Assembly (NCBI GenBank): GCA_039583875.1
Contig: CM077161.1
Span: forward strand, 59,339,885 to 59,403,884
Source of the DNA: Platanthera guangdongensis
Taxonomy: Eukaryota > Streptophyta > Magnoliopsida > Asparagales > Orchidaceae
Direction: 5' to 3'
Length of the DNA: 64,000 bases
In this document: positions 45,318 to 56,974 of the stretch, piece after piece
Layout: every line of letters starts with the position of its first letter
Position numbering within the stretch: position 1 is the stretch's first letter
Notes under the pieces: generated by a model
The model's input: only the letters and a program-made list of their open reading frames with translations
Databases searched by the model: none
Told to the model about the DNA's origin: nothing
Program-made: the position numbers and the translations under genes

Positions 45318-47122
45318 TACACTCAGGTTGGGAGGACAGCCCTACCTCAGATCCACACTTGGATCATACCTCAGGAAGCAACATTGTCCTACCTCAGGCA
45401 CTTAAGACCTACAGCTTAGATTCTCACTTAGATCCTACCTCAGTACCCCAACAGGGAACCTACCTTAGGCACAAAGTTCCCTACAATGAGATTTAGGAAA
45501 CCTGAATCCTGCAGGAAATAAATATAGAAGGTTGAAGAAAATAAAACAAATTTCTCAGAGGAATATCTTTGACTCAACTTTGCTGGACTGAGTAGATTTC
45601 AGTACAGCTCACTTGCTGTGGAAGAAAACAACCTTCTTCTATAGCTATCCCTTTTTACTGATGCATAGATGAGCAACTTCTAACTTGCTGAAGAGATGAA
45701 TCAGCTACACTATTCTGAAGAGAACAAACTTGCTAAACTTTGAAGTACATCAGCTATCTCTGTTTGCCTTCAGGCTAACTTCGTTGGAATTTAGCTTTTA
45801 AGCTTGAACGGAAGGAAAATGTCCAGCCGCCTCTTTTCAATTTTTATTTTTCTGTATTCGTTAACCCTAATCCCTTTTCAGTTTCCCTTTTATATGTGTT
45901 GATTTGAATCAATGGTACAATAGAATGTGGGCCCACCAAGGATTAGTGAGCGCCATCTCCATCAGAAAGGGACAAAACATCTTTCGGCATTGTAGCAGCT
46001 TTCCCACAATGGCTTTCTACAATTTTGACTTTGATGACATCAGCAGTGGTCATCAATATCTGGACTTAGAAAATTTTCCAGAATCCCATCAAGCATTGAG
46101 TGATGTTAGGACACTCAATGCCATCAGCCTTGGCTCTCAGTGCTTCTGGACTTAAAAATTTCCCTGGCTTTGTCTCAGCGGTTTTGTCTCAGCGGTCTCA
46201 GCGGTTTTTCATTATTATCTGAGAAATGCCTTTGTCTCAGTGGTCTCAGCAGTTTTTGCTTTTACCTGTCTCAGCGCTTCCTTCTTCATTAGAAGCATTG
46301 AGTGAACCTGCTTCACTCAATGCTTCAAGACTTTGAAAAAATCCAGCTAGGTTTGTCTCAGTTGTTTACCTCTTAACTATCTCAGCGCTTCCTGCTTTAT
46401 TAGAAGCGTTGAGTGAATCTGCTTCACTCAACGCTTTTGTACATAGATAAATTCGGCCAGCTTTGTCTTTGCTGTCTCAGTCATCTCAATGCTATCTTCT
46501 CAGCCGTGTCAGCTATCTCAGTGCTCTCAACGCTATCTTCTCAGCTATCTTTAGCTGTCGCTACACTATCTTCCCAGTTGTCTCAGCTATTTTAGTGGTC
46601 TCAACGCTATCTTCTCAGCTGTCTCAGCTGTCTCAACGGTCTCAATGCCTTCTTCTTAGCGGTCTCAGCACTTTTGCCTTAGAAAGATTTTATGGCTTTA
46701 GCTGCGTTCGACGTTCTGTGGGCTGAGCTTGACGAACTTTGATCTTCTCAATGGTCTCAATTCTTTTTATCTTAGTTGATTTTTCTGGCTTTAGCTTAGC
46801 AAGAGTTGAGCTGAGTTCGATGATTTGTAAGCTGAGCTCGACGAACTTCAAGATGAGCTCGACGAAAGTTGAAACCTGAACACTTGTGCTTACCCCACTG
46901 AATGTTGAGTTGCGCTCGATGATCAGCGAGCTGAGTTTGACGAACTCTGAGCTGAGTTCGACGAAATTTGAGTTTACTGCCCAACTCATTTCTCTACACT
47001 TGTCCAATCATGGACTAGCTGCATGCAAGAACTAGAGCACACATCAAATACATTATGTGTGTATGTCATTGACCCGTTTGACTTCATAAAAATCTGGGAT
47101 ATTGGGATCAATAGACCAAACA
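45318..47122 (-). repeat. G minus-arm LTR (partial)
   Basis: In element sense it starts TGTTTGGTCTATTGATCCC at 47122 after a polypurine tract, comparable to the plus-arm LTR start at 52867. It contains GAGCTCGACGA-type repeats (46690-46960), many CTCAGCGGT/CTCAGCTGT repeats (46170-46670), TTGAGTGAA/TTCACTCAA hairpins (46096, 46297, 46408) and CCTACCTCAG repeats (45345-45435). Cut on the left by D. Confidence 0.65.
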
Positions 47123-47136
47123 ATCTCCCCCTATTT
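47123..47136 (-). promoter_or_regulatory. G minus-arm polypurine tract
   Basis: Minus strand AAATAGGGGGAGAT before the LTR, identical to 52853-52866 of the other arm. Confidence 0.7.
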
Positions 47137-47493
47137 GAAGAAGTCAAAACAATACAGTTCATTGACAACACAACATTTCATCAAAACAAAATTGAACAGT
47201 AGTATAGTGTGGAAGTGTTACCCTTTCTCCAACCTGTGGAGAATAACTTAATCCCCCTGGCATGCTGCCATCCTTACTGTTCCACTTATCTGTACTTCTC
47301 AGCCCTTAACTTCTTTCCTCCCCCTTTTTGACTTCTTCAATAGGGAGCATACTGATAGGTTTTTCTCCCCTATCTATCTCACTGTGACTGAAACTAGTTC
47401 AGTTGTTGGGCTAGCTCCCCCTCAACAGTTACACACTATCTTCAGTACCTGCAAAATGAATAGTGCAACATATGGTGGAGGAGAGAATCGAAG

Positions 47494-49975
47494 CTACACA
47501 AGATTCAACATGCCCAATTCTAATTTTAAGTTGTTGAACTTGGCCTCATCTAGTGACTTAGTGAAGATATCAGCCACTTTCTTGTCTGTGGAGACAAACT
47601 CAATGGAGATATCTTCCCTTTCCACATGTTCTCTAATGAAATGATACCTAATTTCTATATACTTAGTACTACTATGGGAGACAGGATTCCTAGCTATAGA
47701 AATTACACTTGTAGAATCACAAAAGAGTGGAGTTCTACTTATCTAAACATTGTAGTCCTAAGGTTGATGCTAAATCCACAGCAACTGAGCATAGTAGCTT
47801 CCAGCTGAAATATACTCTGACTCTGTAGTTGAGATTGCAATACTTGTCTGTTTATTGCTGCTAAAAAAGGCAAGCCTTCCACCTAGAAATTTACAGGAGC
47901 CTGAAGTTCTCCTCCCGTCCTCCTTGCAGCCTGCAAAATCTGTATCTGAATAGTCTATTAATTCAAATTCCCCATTCCTGGGTACCATAGGCCAAGATCT
48001 AGGGTGCCCTTAAGATATCTCAAGATTCTTTTCACAGCAGTATAGTGAGACACTTTAGGGCAGGTCTGATACCTAACACAGACACATGTTGCATACATAA
48101 TGGCAGGCCTACTTGTAGTGAGGTAGAGAAGGGAGCCAACTATACCTCTACACAGAGTTTGATCAACAGGCTTCCCTGGATTATCTTTGCCTATAGGCAT
48201 ACTTGAGCTCATGGGAATTCTTATGGTGGAAGCATTCTCCATACCATATTTCTTGATAATCTCCCTGGTGAATTTTAACTGAGATATGGATAGACCATCA
48301 TCAGTCTGTTTTACTTGGAGTCCCAAGAAAAACTTCAATTCACCCATACTACACATCTCAAACTTCCCATGCATAAGTTTTGCAAACTTCCAGCAGAGGT
48401 TGTCATTAGTAGAGCCAAATATTATGTCATCAAAATAAATCTGGAGTAGAATGATCTTGCCCTAAGAATCCCTTAGGAATAGGGTCTTGTCTATCTTCCC
48501 CCTGGATAATTTGTTCTCAATAAGGAAGGTAGACAATGTCTCATACCATGCTCTTGGGGCTTGATTGAGCCCATAAAGAGCTTTCCTAAGTCTATATACA
48601 GCAGTAAGAGAGTTAAAATCAACAAAACCTGGACGCTGCTCTACATAAAACTCTTCCTTCAAGTCTCTATTCAAGAAGGTTGACTTGACATCCATCTGGA
48701 ATACCTTGAATCCCTGGAAGGCTGCAAATGCAATGAAGAGTCTGATTGCTTCCAACCTTGTAACTAGGGTAAAGGTTTGATCATAATCAATCCCTTATTC
48801 CTGTTTATACCCTTTGGCCACCAATATGGCTTTATTCTTGATTACAATTCCATTTTCAGCAAGTTTATTTCTGAAAATCCGCTTGACTTCAATGACATTG
48901 TGTCCATCTGGTCTGAGAACCAGCTTCCAGACCTTACACCGTTTGAACTAGTTCAGTTCTTCTTGCATTGCACCAATCCAGAAAGTGTCTTGATTTGCTT
49001 CTTCAAATTTCTTGGGCTCTTCTTGTGACAGTAAGATGGAATATAGTGTTGTATTGAGACTCCTGCTTCTAGTCTATACACCTTGGCTTTCTTGACCTTT
49101 TATCTGCTCTGGAGGATGATCTCTAAGATATCTGATAGTTGGGGGCAGTGTGACTGCTTCCTGCTGATTATCATTTTCTTCAGCAGGTTGGTCATCATTT
49201 CTAGCTTGACTGCCCTGTGCTTTCTCTAGACAGCATCCCTCTCCACAATCTTCTTGCAAAGCTGGGTCTTTATCTTTAATGGAGAACTTTTCCATCATGA
49301 CTTCTGTTCATGCAGAGCTAGGCAAAGAGCTTGACAACTCACTGTCATTCATGCATGACTCATCAAACACTATATGGATAGACTCTTATACAACCTGATT
49401 TGTCAAGTTATAGACTCTATATGCCCTACTATTACTGTTGCACTAAACAAATATCCTCTCATGGGATTTGGCAGCAAACTTGGTCACGTTTGACTTACCA
49501 TTGTCTAGGATAAAACACTTGCAACCAAAGATCCTAAATTAGGATATGTTTGGTTTTCTGCCCTTCAAGATCTCATAAGGAGTGTTCTTATGGTCTTTGG
49601 TAATAGAAGCCCTATTGAGCACATGACATGCAGTGTTAACTGCCTCAGCCCAGAAATATTCAGGGAGAGAAATGTCACTCAACAGTGTTCTCCCAGCTTC
49701 TATGAGAGTCATATTTTTCCTCCCAGCTAACTCATTTTGCTGGGGTGTTCTTGCAGAGGAGAGCTCTTGATGAATCTCTTGCTCTTCACAGAATGTAGTC
49801 ATAGCAGCAGACTAAAACTCAGTTCCATGGTCACTTCTCATTCTGACCATAGAGCATGCAAGCTCATTCTGAATTTTCTTGACAAAATTTTTGAAGATTT
49901 CAAGTGTTTCATCCTTTCTTCTGAGGAATAACAGCCAAGTAAACCTGGAATAGTCATCAACCACCACAAGGGTGT
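47494..49975 (-). pseudogene. pol: G minus-arm copia pol remnant (integrase core, RT, RNase H)
   Basis: Order on the minus strand: integrase from VVVDDYSRFTW (about 49970) through SDHGTEF and TPQQNELAGRKNM; Glu-rich linker; RT with AFQGFKVFQMDVKSTFLN, ALYGLNQAPRAWYE and YFDDIIFGSTN (about 48430); the FFLGLQVKQ segment; RNase H with YSDTDFAGCKEDGRRTSG and STTESEYIS; end VADIFTK near 47550. Stops occur at least near 49538, 48460, 47770 and beyond. Start is truncated at the junction with the plus arm. Non-functional. Confidence 0.82.
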
Positions 49976-52380
49976 ATGTCTTTAAGACATTTTTCAAACA
50001 AATACAGAATAAATTGAACAGTTCTATGGTTAGAATCAAAAGTGATCATGGAACTTACTTTCAATCTGAATGCATGACAACATTTTGTGAAGAACTTGGG
50101 ATTCATCAAGAGATTTCCTCTCCCAAAACACCCCAGCAAAATGGTATTGCTGAGAGGAAGAATATGACTCTCATAGAAGCTGCAAGGATATTACTAAATG
50201 ACACATCTCTCCTAGAATATTTTTGGGCTGAGGCAGTAAACACTGCTTGTCATGTTCTCAACAGGGCTTCTATCAACAAGAGTCATAAAAAAACTCCTTA
50301 TAAGATATTGAAGGACAGAAAACCAAACCTTGCATTTCTCAGAATGTTTGGGAGCAAATGTTATGTACTCAATAATGGGAAATCTTATATAACTAAGTTT
50401 GTTGTTAAGTCCAATGAAGGGATCTTTGTTGGGTACAACAATCATAGTAAGGCCTACAGGATCTATATCTTGACAAGTCAAGTTGTAGAGGAGTCAGTTA
50501 ATGTAGTGTTTGATTAGTCAAATATGATTAACATTGAGCTGTCAAGCTCCTCTTCTAGTCCTACAACACAAAAGTGATGATAGATAAGCTGACTATTAAG
50601 GAAGCTGAACCTATAGTTCAAGATAAACATGAAAATGTGTGCATTCCAGAGGAAGCACAAGGCACATAGGAAGTGGATGATGTTCAACAAGATGGAGACT
50701 TTGAAGCATGGAATGTTGAAGAAAGATTTCCTCCAGCAGTCAGACATTTGATGGATCATCGAGGACACCAGATTATTAGTGATGCAAGTCAAGGTATAGT
50801 TACAAGAAGAGGATGTATCAACACAGCAATGTACTCCTGTTTCTTATCACAATTAGAGCCCAAAAAGTTTGAAGAGACAAACATGGATCAGTTTTGGATT
50901 GTAGCTATGCAAGAAGAATTGAACAAGTTTAATAGGTGTAAGGTCTCGAAGCTGGTTCTCAGACCACAATGACATAATGTCATTGGAATCAAGTGGATCG
51001 ATAGGAATAAACTTGAGGAAAATGGCATTATAACCAAGAACAAAGCTAGATTGGTAGCTCAGGGGTATAGGTAGCAAGAAGACATTGACTTTGATCAATC
51101 CTTTGCCCTTGTAGCAAGACTAGAAGCCATCAGATTGTTCCTTGCATATGATGCATGCCAAGGTTTTAGAGTCTACTATATGGATGTGAAATCAGACTTC
51201 CTGGACGGAGACTTGAATGAAGAACTCTAAGTTGAACAACCTTCAGGTTTTGTTGTTCCTAACAAATCAAATTTTGTTTATAGACTTAGGAAAGCTTTAT
51301 ATGTGTTGAAATAAGATCCTAGAGCATGGTATGAGACTCTGTCTAGCTTCCTCATTGAGAACAAATTCTCAATGGGGAAGATAGACAAGACCCTATTTCT
51401 AAGGGAATCCAAGGTAAAGATCATCTTAGACCATATATATGTTGATTACATTATCTTTGCATCTACCGATGACAACCTTTGTAGAAAGTTTGCCAAACTT
51501 ATCAAGGGAAGTTTAAGATGAGCAATATGGGTGAACTTAAGTTCTTCTTGGGTCTCCAAGTAAAACATACTGATAATGGATTATCCAAATCTCAGTCTAA
51601 GTTTACCAGGGAGTTGATTAAAAAAATTGGGATGTAGAATGCCTCCACCATGAAAATTCCCTTTGGGTCAACTATGTCTTTAGACAAAGATGAGGCAGGG
51701 AAACTTGTTGATCAAACTTTTTATAGAGGGATAATTGGCTCCCTTCTATACGTAACTGCTAGTTGGCCAGACATTATGTATGCTACATGTGTCTATGCTA
51801 GATATCAGGCATTCCCTAAAGAATCTTATTACTCAGCTACTAAGAGGATTTTGAGATATCTGAAGGTCACACCACGTCTTGGCCTTTAGTACCCTAAGAA
51901 TAGGGATTTTGAACTAATAGACTTTTCAGATGCATACTTTGCAGGCTGTAGAGAAGATAGGAAAAGCACATCAGGCTCCTGTCAGGTTTTGGGAAAAAGA
52001 CTAGTTTCATGGAGCAACAAGAAGGAAACAAGTGTTTCTGTTTCTACTGCATAATTAGAATATATAACTGCAGGGAGCTGCTGTGCATAGTTGATGTGGA
52101 TACAACATCAACTTCAGGATTATGACATTTAGTTAAGTAGAAGTTATTTATTTTGTGAATATACTAGTGCAATCTCTATACTTAGGAATCCTGTCTCATA
52201 TAGCTGGACAAAAAACATAGAGATTAGATATCACTTTATAAGTGAGCATGTGGAATATGAGGATATTAGTCTTGAGTTTGTCCCAACAGACAAGCAAGTG
52301 GCTGATTTCTTCACCAAGCCACTAGATGAAACAAAGTTCAACACCTTCAAGTTTAAGTTGGGTATGTTGAACATGATGTA
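49976..52380 (+). pseudogene. pol: G plus-arm copia pol remnant (integrase, RT, RNase H)
   Basis: Begins within integrase (FKTFFKQIQNKLN), then SDHGTYF, TPQQNGIAERKNM and FWAEAVNTACHVLNR; linker; RT with MDVKSDFLDGD and a degraded active-site region near 51440; the KFFLGLQVK segment; RNase H with DAYFAGC and STA-LEY near 51930-52060; end VADFFTKPLDETKFN near 52300. Several stops and small frameshifts. Differs from the minus arm throughout, so the two arms are separate copies. Confidence 0.82.
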
Positions 52381-52866
52381 GCTTCAGTTGCTCTTCATGT
52401 TATTTTGTTGCAGGAACGACAGTATATTGCAGGTTTTGAAGACCAAAAAATGGTATCAAGGCTGGAATGTACAAAGAATTGGTATAAGATGCCCTTATTG
52501 AGGGGGAGCAAGTTCAACACCAGTTGATTATCTATAATCAAAAAAAGGAGAAGAAAATCACAGATGGACAACTTCTCCCTCTGTCTGAAGAAGTCAAAAA
52601 GCAGGAGAAGTTGACTAAGGTGAATAGGTGTCAATGCAACAAATCAAGGGGTGTAGGTGGTGTTCACATACAACGGGCAAAAGTGAACCTTGTAGCAATA
52701 CATGGGGAGTATGTGATCCTCACCATACTAGCAGAAAATCGTAAATGTGGTAACCCTTAACTATCTTGTGTCATATGTTGGTGTATATTGTTGCTTCATA
52801 TGTTAGTGTATATCATTGACAAAGGTTTTTGAAGTGGTGTTTTGAATTCTTCAAATAGGGGGAGAT
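52381..52866 (+). other. G plus-arm 3' untranslated region and polypurine tract
   Basis: No conserved coding. CAAATAGGGGGAGATT ends at 52866, directly before the LTR start TGATGGG. Confidence 0.65.
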
Positions 52867-54143
52867 TGATGGGTCATTTGATCCCAATGTACCAGAGTTG
52901 TAAGAAGCCAAACAAGTCAATGGTATACACATCGTTGTATTTGATGTATGTTTAAGTTCATGCATCTAGGTTGTTCTATGTCATATTGATAGGACAAGTG
53001 GTCCAAGTAACAATGATAGGTGGACTCAAAGAAGCTGACTGGAGAGACAGAAATTCAATCTAAGTCTATATGCATTTAGTGAAGAAAGCTCAATCAATGC
53101 CAGATTCCTTAATAAAGGAAGCTAGACAGAGAAATTCCACTAAGTCTACAGGCGTTGAGTGAACCAAGCTCACTCAATGCCAGAAGTCAAGGACAGATGA
53201 TGACAAAGGCAGAAAAGTAGCTAAATCCATAGGAGTTGAGTGAAGCCAGTTCACTCAACGCCATACAGCTAACATCACTGAGAAAGGGTAGACAGTCAAA
53301 CCTTCAAGTTTGGGCAAGGCAGAAAAGTGGCTAAGTCCACATGAGCTGAGTGAAGTCAACTCACTCAATTCCATATATCGTTGAGCGAAGCTTGATCACT
53401 CAACACCATGCTGTTTCTGTCAGAGACAAAGGAAATGGAGATAGAAAATCAACTAAGTCCAAAAGCATTGAGTGAAGCCACTTCACTCAACGCCAAGATC
53501 AAAAAAAACTTTGATTCAAGCTAATGTTGTCAACCTTAGAGGAAACACAAAAATCAGATAAGTTCAGAAGCATTGAGAAAATCCAGTTCACTCAACGCAC
53601 TTATTGCCAGATTTCAGAGGAAAAGGCAGAAAGCATTGCATGTGGTCAGCTCACTCAACTCCTTTAGACATAAGGAGATTTAGCTAAGTATAAAAGAATT
53701 GAGTGAATCTTAACCACTCAATGCTCTCAATGTATTTAGACAAAAGGTTGCAGAATGTTGGCCAAGTATAAAAGATTTGAGTGAAGCGAATTCACTCAAT
53801 GATCTCAACGCCTTCATGCAGAGCAAAATTATTCTAAGTCCAGAATCGTTTAGTGAAGTCAGTTCACTCAACGCCATAGTTGTAGAAAGAGCTGAAAATT
53901 TATTCTAAGTTCAGAATCATTGAGTGATGCCAATTCACTCAATGCTCTCAACGCCAAGGATGTAGAAAGAGTTGAAGATCAAGCTAAGGCAAAAAGCATT
54001 GAGTGAAGCTTATATGCTCCACAATCTCAACGCTTGGACAAACTAAAGAATTTAATGAGTCTAGAATCGTTGAGTGATGCCCATTCACTCAACACACTCA
54101 ACGCCTGAAGTGATTTTGTGAAATTAGCTAAGTCCATACCTGA
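52867..54143 (+). repeat. G plus-arm LTR (interrupted by E)
   Basis: TGATGGGTCATTTGATCCC start parallels the other arm. From about 53085 it consists largely of the hairpin array. E begins at 54144; the rest lies beyond the window. Confidence 0.75.
53085..54110. repeat. Hairpin array: TTGAGTGAA...TTCACTCAA, about 14 units
   Basis: Units of about 30 bp with inverted arms GCGTTGAGTGAA and TTCACTCAACGCC, loops of 4-8 nt, separated by 40-90 bp of AAG/CTAAGTCCA-rich spacers. I count 14 units, several with an additional CTCAACGCC copy. Spacers are similar, not unique, and the arms are imperfect, so this is an LTR-internal satellite-like array. Confidence 0.8.
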
Positions 54144-54204
54144 TGTAACACCCCAGATTTTCAGAAAGGGTCGATTTGTGTTTCTGGACAATTTTTGGTT
54201 TCTA

Positions 54205-54965
54205 TAAGGGGCACACGGCCCGGGACACGGGCGTGTCCCGGGCCGTGTCAGGCTGGAGTCGACGACTTGGCCGCATAGTCGACACTTTGAGCTCGACGAA
54301 GTGTCGAGTGAGGGCACACGGCCTGCGACACGGGCGTGTCACAGGGCGTATCGAGCCCGTGTCGACACTCGGCCAGGGGTGTCGACACTTTGCGCTCGAC
54401 GAAGTGTCGAGTGAGGTCACACGGCCTGCGACACGGGCATGTCGCAGGGCTTGTCGAGCCCGTATCGACACTCGGCCCGGGGTGTCGACATTTTCGCTCG
54501 ACTATGTGTCGATACAAGGCATACGGCCTAGGACACGGGCGTTTCCTAGGCCATGTGGGTCAGTTGACGGTGTTCACTCGACGAGTGTTGAGTGTCGAGT
54601 GTCGAGTGTCGAGTGTCGAGACTGGGGCACACGGCCTGTGATAGGGGCGTGTCACAGGGCGTGTCCCGCTTGGTCGACGATCTTCGCTCGATGTTTTTCC
54701 GCGGTGTCGACATAAAGGCTGTCGACGAGTGTCGAGACTTGGCACATGGCATGGGACATGGGCGTGTCCCAGGCCGTGTCACTTCTCGGGTTGTTTTCGG
54801 GGCTGTGTCGATGGAGGCACACGACCGACCACATGGTCGTGTAAGTTGGGACACGGGCCTGTCAGGTCGAACACGGGCGTGTCGGATGCCCGTGTGCTGT
54901 TCCAGGCACGTCAATTTTAGATGGCGAATGGGGGACACGCCCCTGGACACGGGCGTGTGCCAGGC
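54205..54965. repeat. Palindrome cluster in E U3
   Basis: 54213-54248 is a perfect palindrome with 17-nt arms ACACGGCCCGGGACACG and a 2-nt loop. Degenerate copies of the ACACGGCC...GACACGGGCGTGTC...GGC type recur near 54315, 54418, 54525, 54628, 54742 and 54935, alternating with CTCGACGAAGTGTCGAG stems and a GTGTCGA run (54588-54622). Confidence 0.85.
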
Positions 54966-55257
54966 CGTGTTCGGCCCAGGTAGTTTATTTTTCAGGCAGA
55001 TCGTGGCCATTCTTTCCCTGATTTTAGGATCTGATGGTTCAGGACTGTTCTTGGGGAGTTAAGTCCGAGAATAGGGTTGAAAACCCTCATTCTTCTCCAA
55101 GCTTTCTCTTACTAAAGATCTAGAGAGAAGTGAGAGCAAGGAAGAAGGAGAAGGAGGGTTTGGGCTGTAGGAGAGGTTTCGGTGCTCCAAATCGTGAGCC
55201 GAGTCCAGATCCGTGGAGGCTAGATCTTTGTGAAGGTTTTCATCTGGTTATTTTGCC

Positions 55258-55281
55258 ATGGCAAGGAAGAGTAGTCCGAAG
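55258..55281 (+). CDS. Candidate LTR exon 1 with Gag start codon, element E (24 nt)
   Basis: ATG in TTGCCATGGCA context; eight-codon basic peptide MARKSSPK; ends AAG|GTAACG, a reasonable donor. Phase 0 with the exon at 56442 and the gag exon at 56975. Corresponds in position to exon 1 of A, B and D. Confidence 0.52.
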
Positions 55282-56441
55282 GTAACGACACTTCTCCTCT
55301 CGGTCTTAGGATGCATGTCTTTAGCATCTTTTCTTTCTAATTTATGGGCACCAAACTCTCAAGTGAGAGGGGTTTTGGGTTGCCAAGGTTCAAGAGGAAC
55401 CTTCGGGTTGATTGAGTCCGTCCCCGGCATGTTTTGCATTAGAGATCCGCTTCGTTATTGGATTAGGCATTATGGGTGAAGCCGTAGTCGCGACCGTTAG
55501 TCCGGCTCGGTGATGTTGCATACGAACTTTTGGGATTCGTAGAGATTCCGTTGCGGCAAAATGTCGTTTGTGATGTGGTGGTGTTTTCCCCTTTCCTCTA
55601 ATGAGTACGTGTATTCAGAACCGTACAAGGTTAGCTCCTCGTGGCGGTAGATGGTTTCCTTGGTGGACAAGGTTAGCTCCGCATGAGTTGGAGATGGTTT
55701 CCGTGGTGCGCGGGAATGCTGCAGTACAAATGAGGGACTAGGGTGTAATTGTCTTGGTTTGTGATGTGCCAAGGCGTGGCTATGTCTCCGTGGTCGGCTG
55801 GCTATCCCGTGACGTTCATGTCATGTGTGGAGAGTGTCCCGGCGAGACTAGTCCCCTTCTATGAAACTGACGAGAATGCCAAGCATGGGGGCAAGCCCGG
55901 GCAATGAGGCCATGAGCAGGTGGCGTCCGGCAAGGCTTCTTAGAATCTGTCAGTTTGTGTTTGTTGGAACCCTGACAAGAGACGTTGGAGCTTGCAGGCA
56001 AGCCCAGGTCTAAGACCTTGAGCGGGTGGGGCCTTTGCAAGAGTTCCATGTAGCAGCCTGTGTGCCGTTGGGGGGAATGGTGTTACCCCTTTGTTTGCGG
56101 CTTTATGCCAATGGGGAATCGATGAGTACCCATATGATGTGATGTTGTGCTAGATGCATACGAGATAGGGTGCCTTGGGTGAAACCCGGGTTGTTGCATA
56201 CATGTTGCATAAGTAGGCCCTTTTTATTATATGCTCAACCCGTAGAGAACATGTATGATGTGTGTGACATCCAAGCCTGTTTCTGTAGTTGCTTTTCTTG
56301 CTTATGATTATTGCATACGAAGTGCTAACTTGCAGGTTGGAGGGGTACCTCGGGGTCCATTAGGGGCGGCCGGGAGGAGATGTGTTGTTACACAGTTTGA
56401 GGTCAGCATTTGCTGACCCACGTTACTAATAAATTTTACAG

Positions 56442-56498
56442 GGCAAGGATCGCATGCAGGAGCTAGCTCGCCGGCCAAAAAGGCCTAAGCCTCATGAA
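56442..56498 (+). CDS. Candidate LTR exon 2 of gag, element E (end uncertain)
   Basis: Opens after TTACTAAT (branch-like) and ATTTTACAG|GGC, a good acceptor. Basic frame GKDRMQELARRPKRPK. Donor unclear: GAA|GTGCTT (56498) or TTT|GTAGCT (56513), both phase 0. Otherwise the frame stops at 56529-56531. May be skipped, with exon 1 spliced directly to gag. Confidence 0.38.
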
Positions 56499-56838
56499 GT
56501 GCTTTTCTCTTTTGTAGCTCTACTTAAATGATGTTGTATGTTTGAGATTCATGTTGTCCGGCTTGCATGCCGAGGTAGACTACAGGTGCTATGCACTTTC
56601 ATGATTGGTGTATTGTTAAGTTTGGACTCATTTGTGTTGTAAGGCCATAAGGTCAATGTTATTACTCTTTTAGTGGTGGATGACTTCTAGTCTTGTTTAT
56701 GTTTCCGCTGTGTTGTACAAAGAGTTTTGAGTGTGGGTAGCTATATCAACTTATAATACTAAAGTTGTGGCGTCCATATGTTGTGGGGCCCCGGCCGGAC
56801 CCATATTATACGGTCATTACAGGGGAGGTGTTACAATT

Positions 56839-56850
56839 TGGTATTAGAGG
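56839..56850 (+). promoter_or_regulatory. Element E primer-binding site
   Basis: TGGTATTAGAGG three bases after the LTR, initiator tRNA-Met type with one C-to-T change. Confidence 0.75.
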
Positions 56851-56974
56851 GAGGTTAGATTCAAGGTCAATGTGTAGAGAAGTTATCCACATAAGAGTAA
56901 CGCGGGACCATGAGTGTCCTTATGTTTAAGTCATGAGATTAGAGACTGATTTCTTGTTTCTTATTTTCTTGAAG

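Larger units (their letters stand above)
45318..54143. mobile_element. Composite G: two decayed Ty1/copia 3' halves, head to head
   Basis: A minus-strand arm (LTR 45318-47122, pol 47494 to about 49975) meets a plus-strand arm (pol about 49976-52380, LTR from 52867). Each arm starts within integrase and runs to RNase H, polypurine tract and LTR. Neither has gag or protease. The arms are related but not identical. RT/RNase H style and long repeat-rich LTRs suggest the SIRE/Maximus group, with moderate certainty. D abuts the left side and E is inserted in the right arm. Confidence 0.8.
54144..56835 (+). repeat. Element E 5' LTR (2692 bp)
   Basis: U3 with palindrome cluster (54205-54965), GAAAACCCTC-type leader near 55075, exon 1 55258-55281, about 1.16 kb of intron-like sequence, exon 2 at 56442, end GGAGGTGTTACA. 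Confidence 0.92.

Noticed and set aside
53085..54110. Regular repeats with spacers as a CRISPR array
   Set aside because: Eukaryotic LTR context, variable repeats, similar spacers, no cas-like gene.
54027..55062. Multiple frames of 60-179 codons in E U3
   Set aside because: Created by the palindromic repeats, overlapping in all frames with repeated Cys/Arg/His words; no coding signature.
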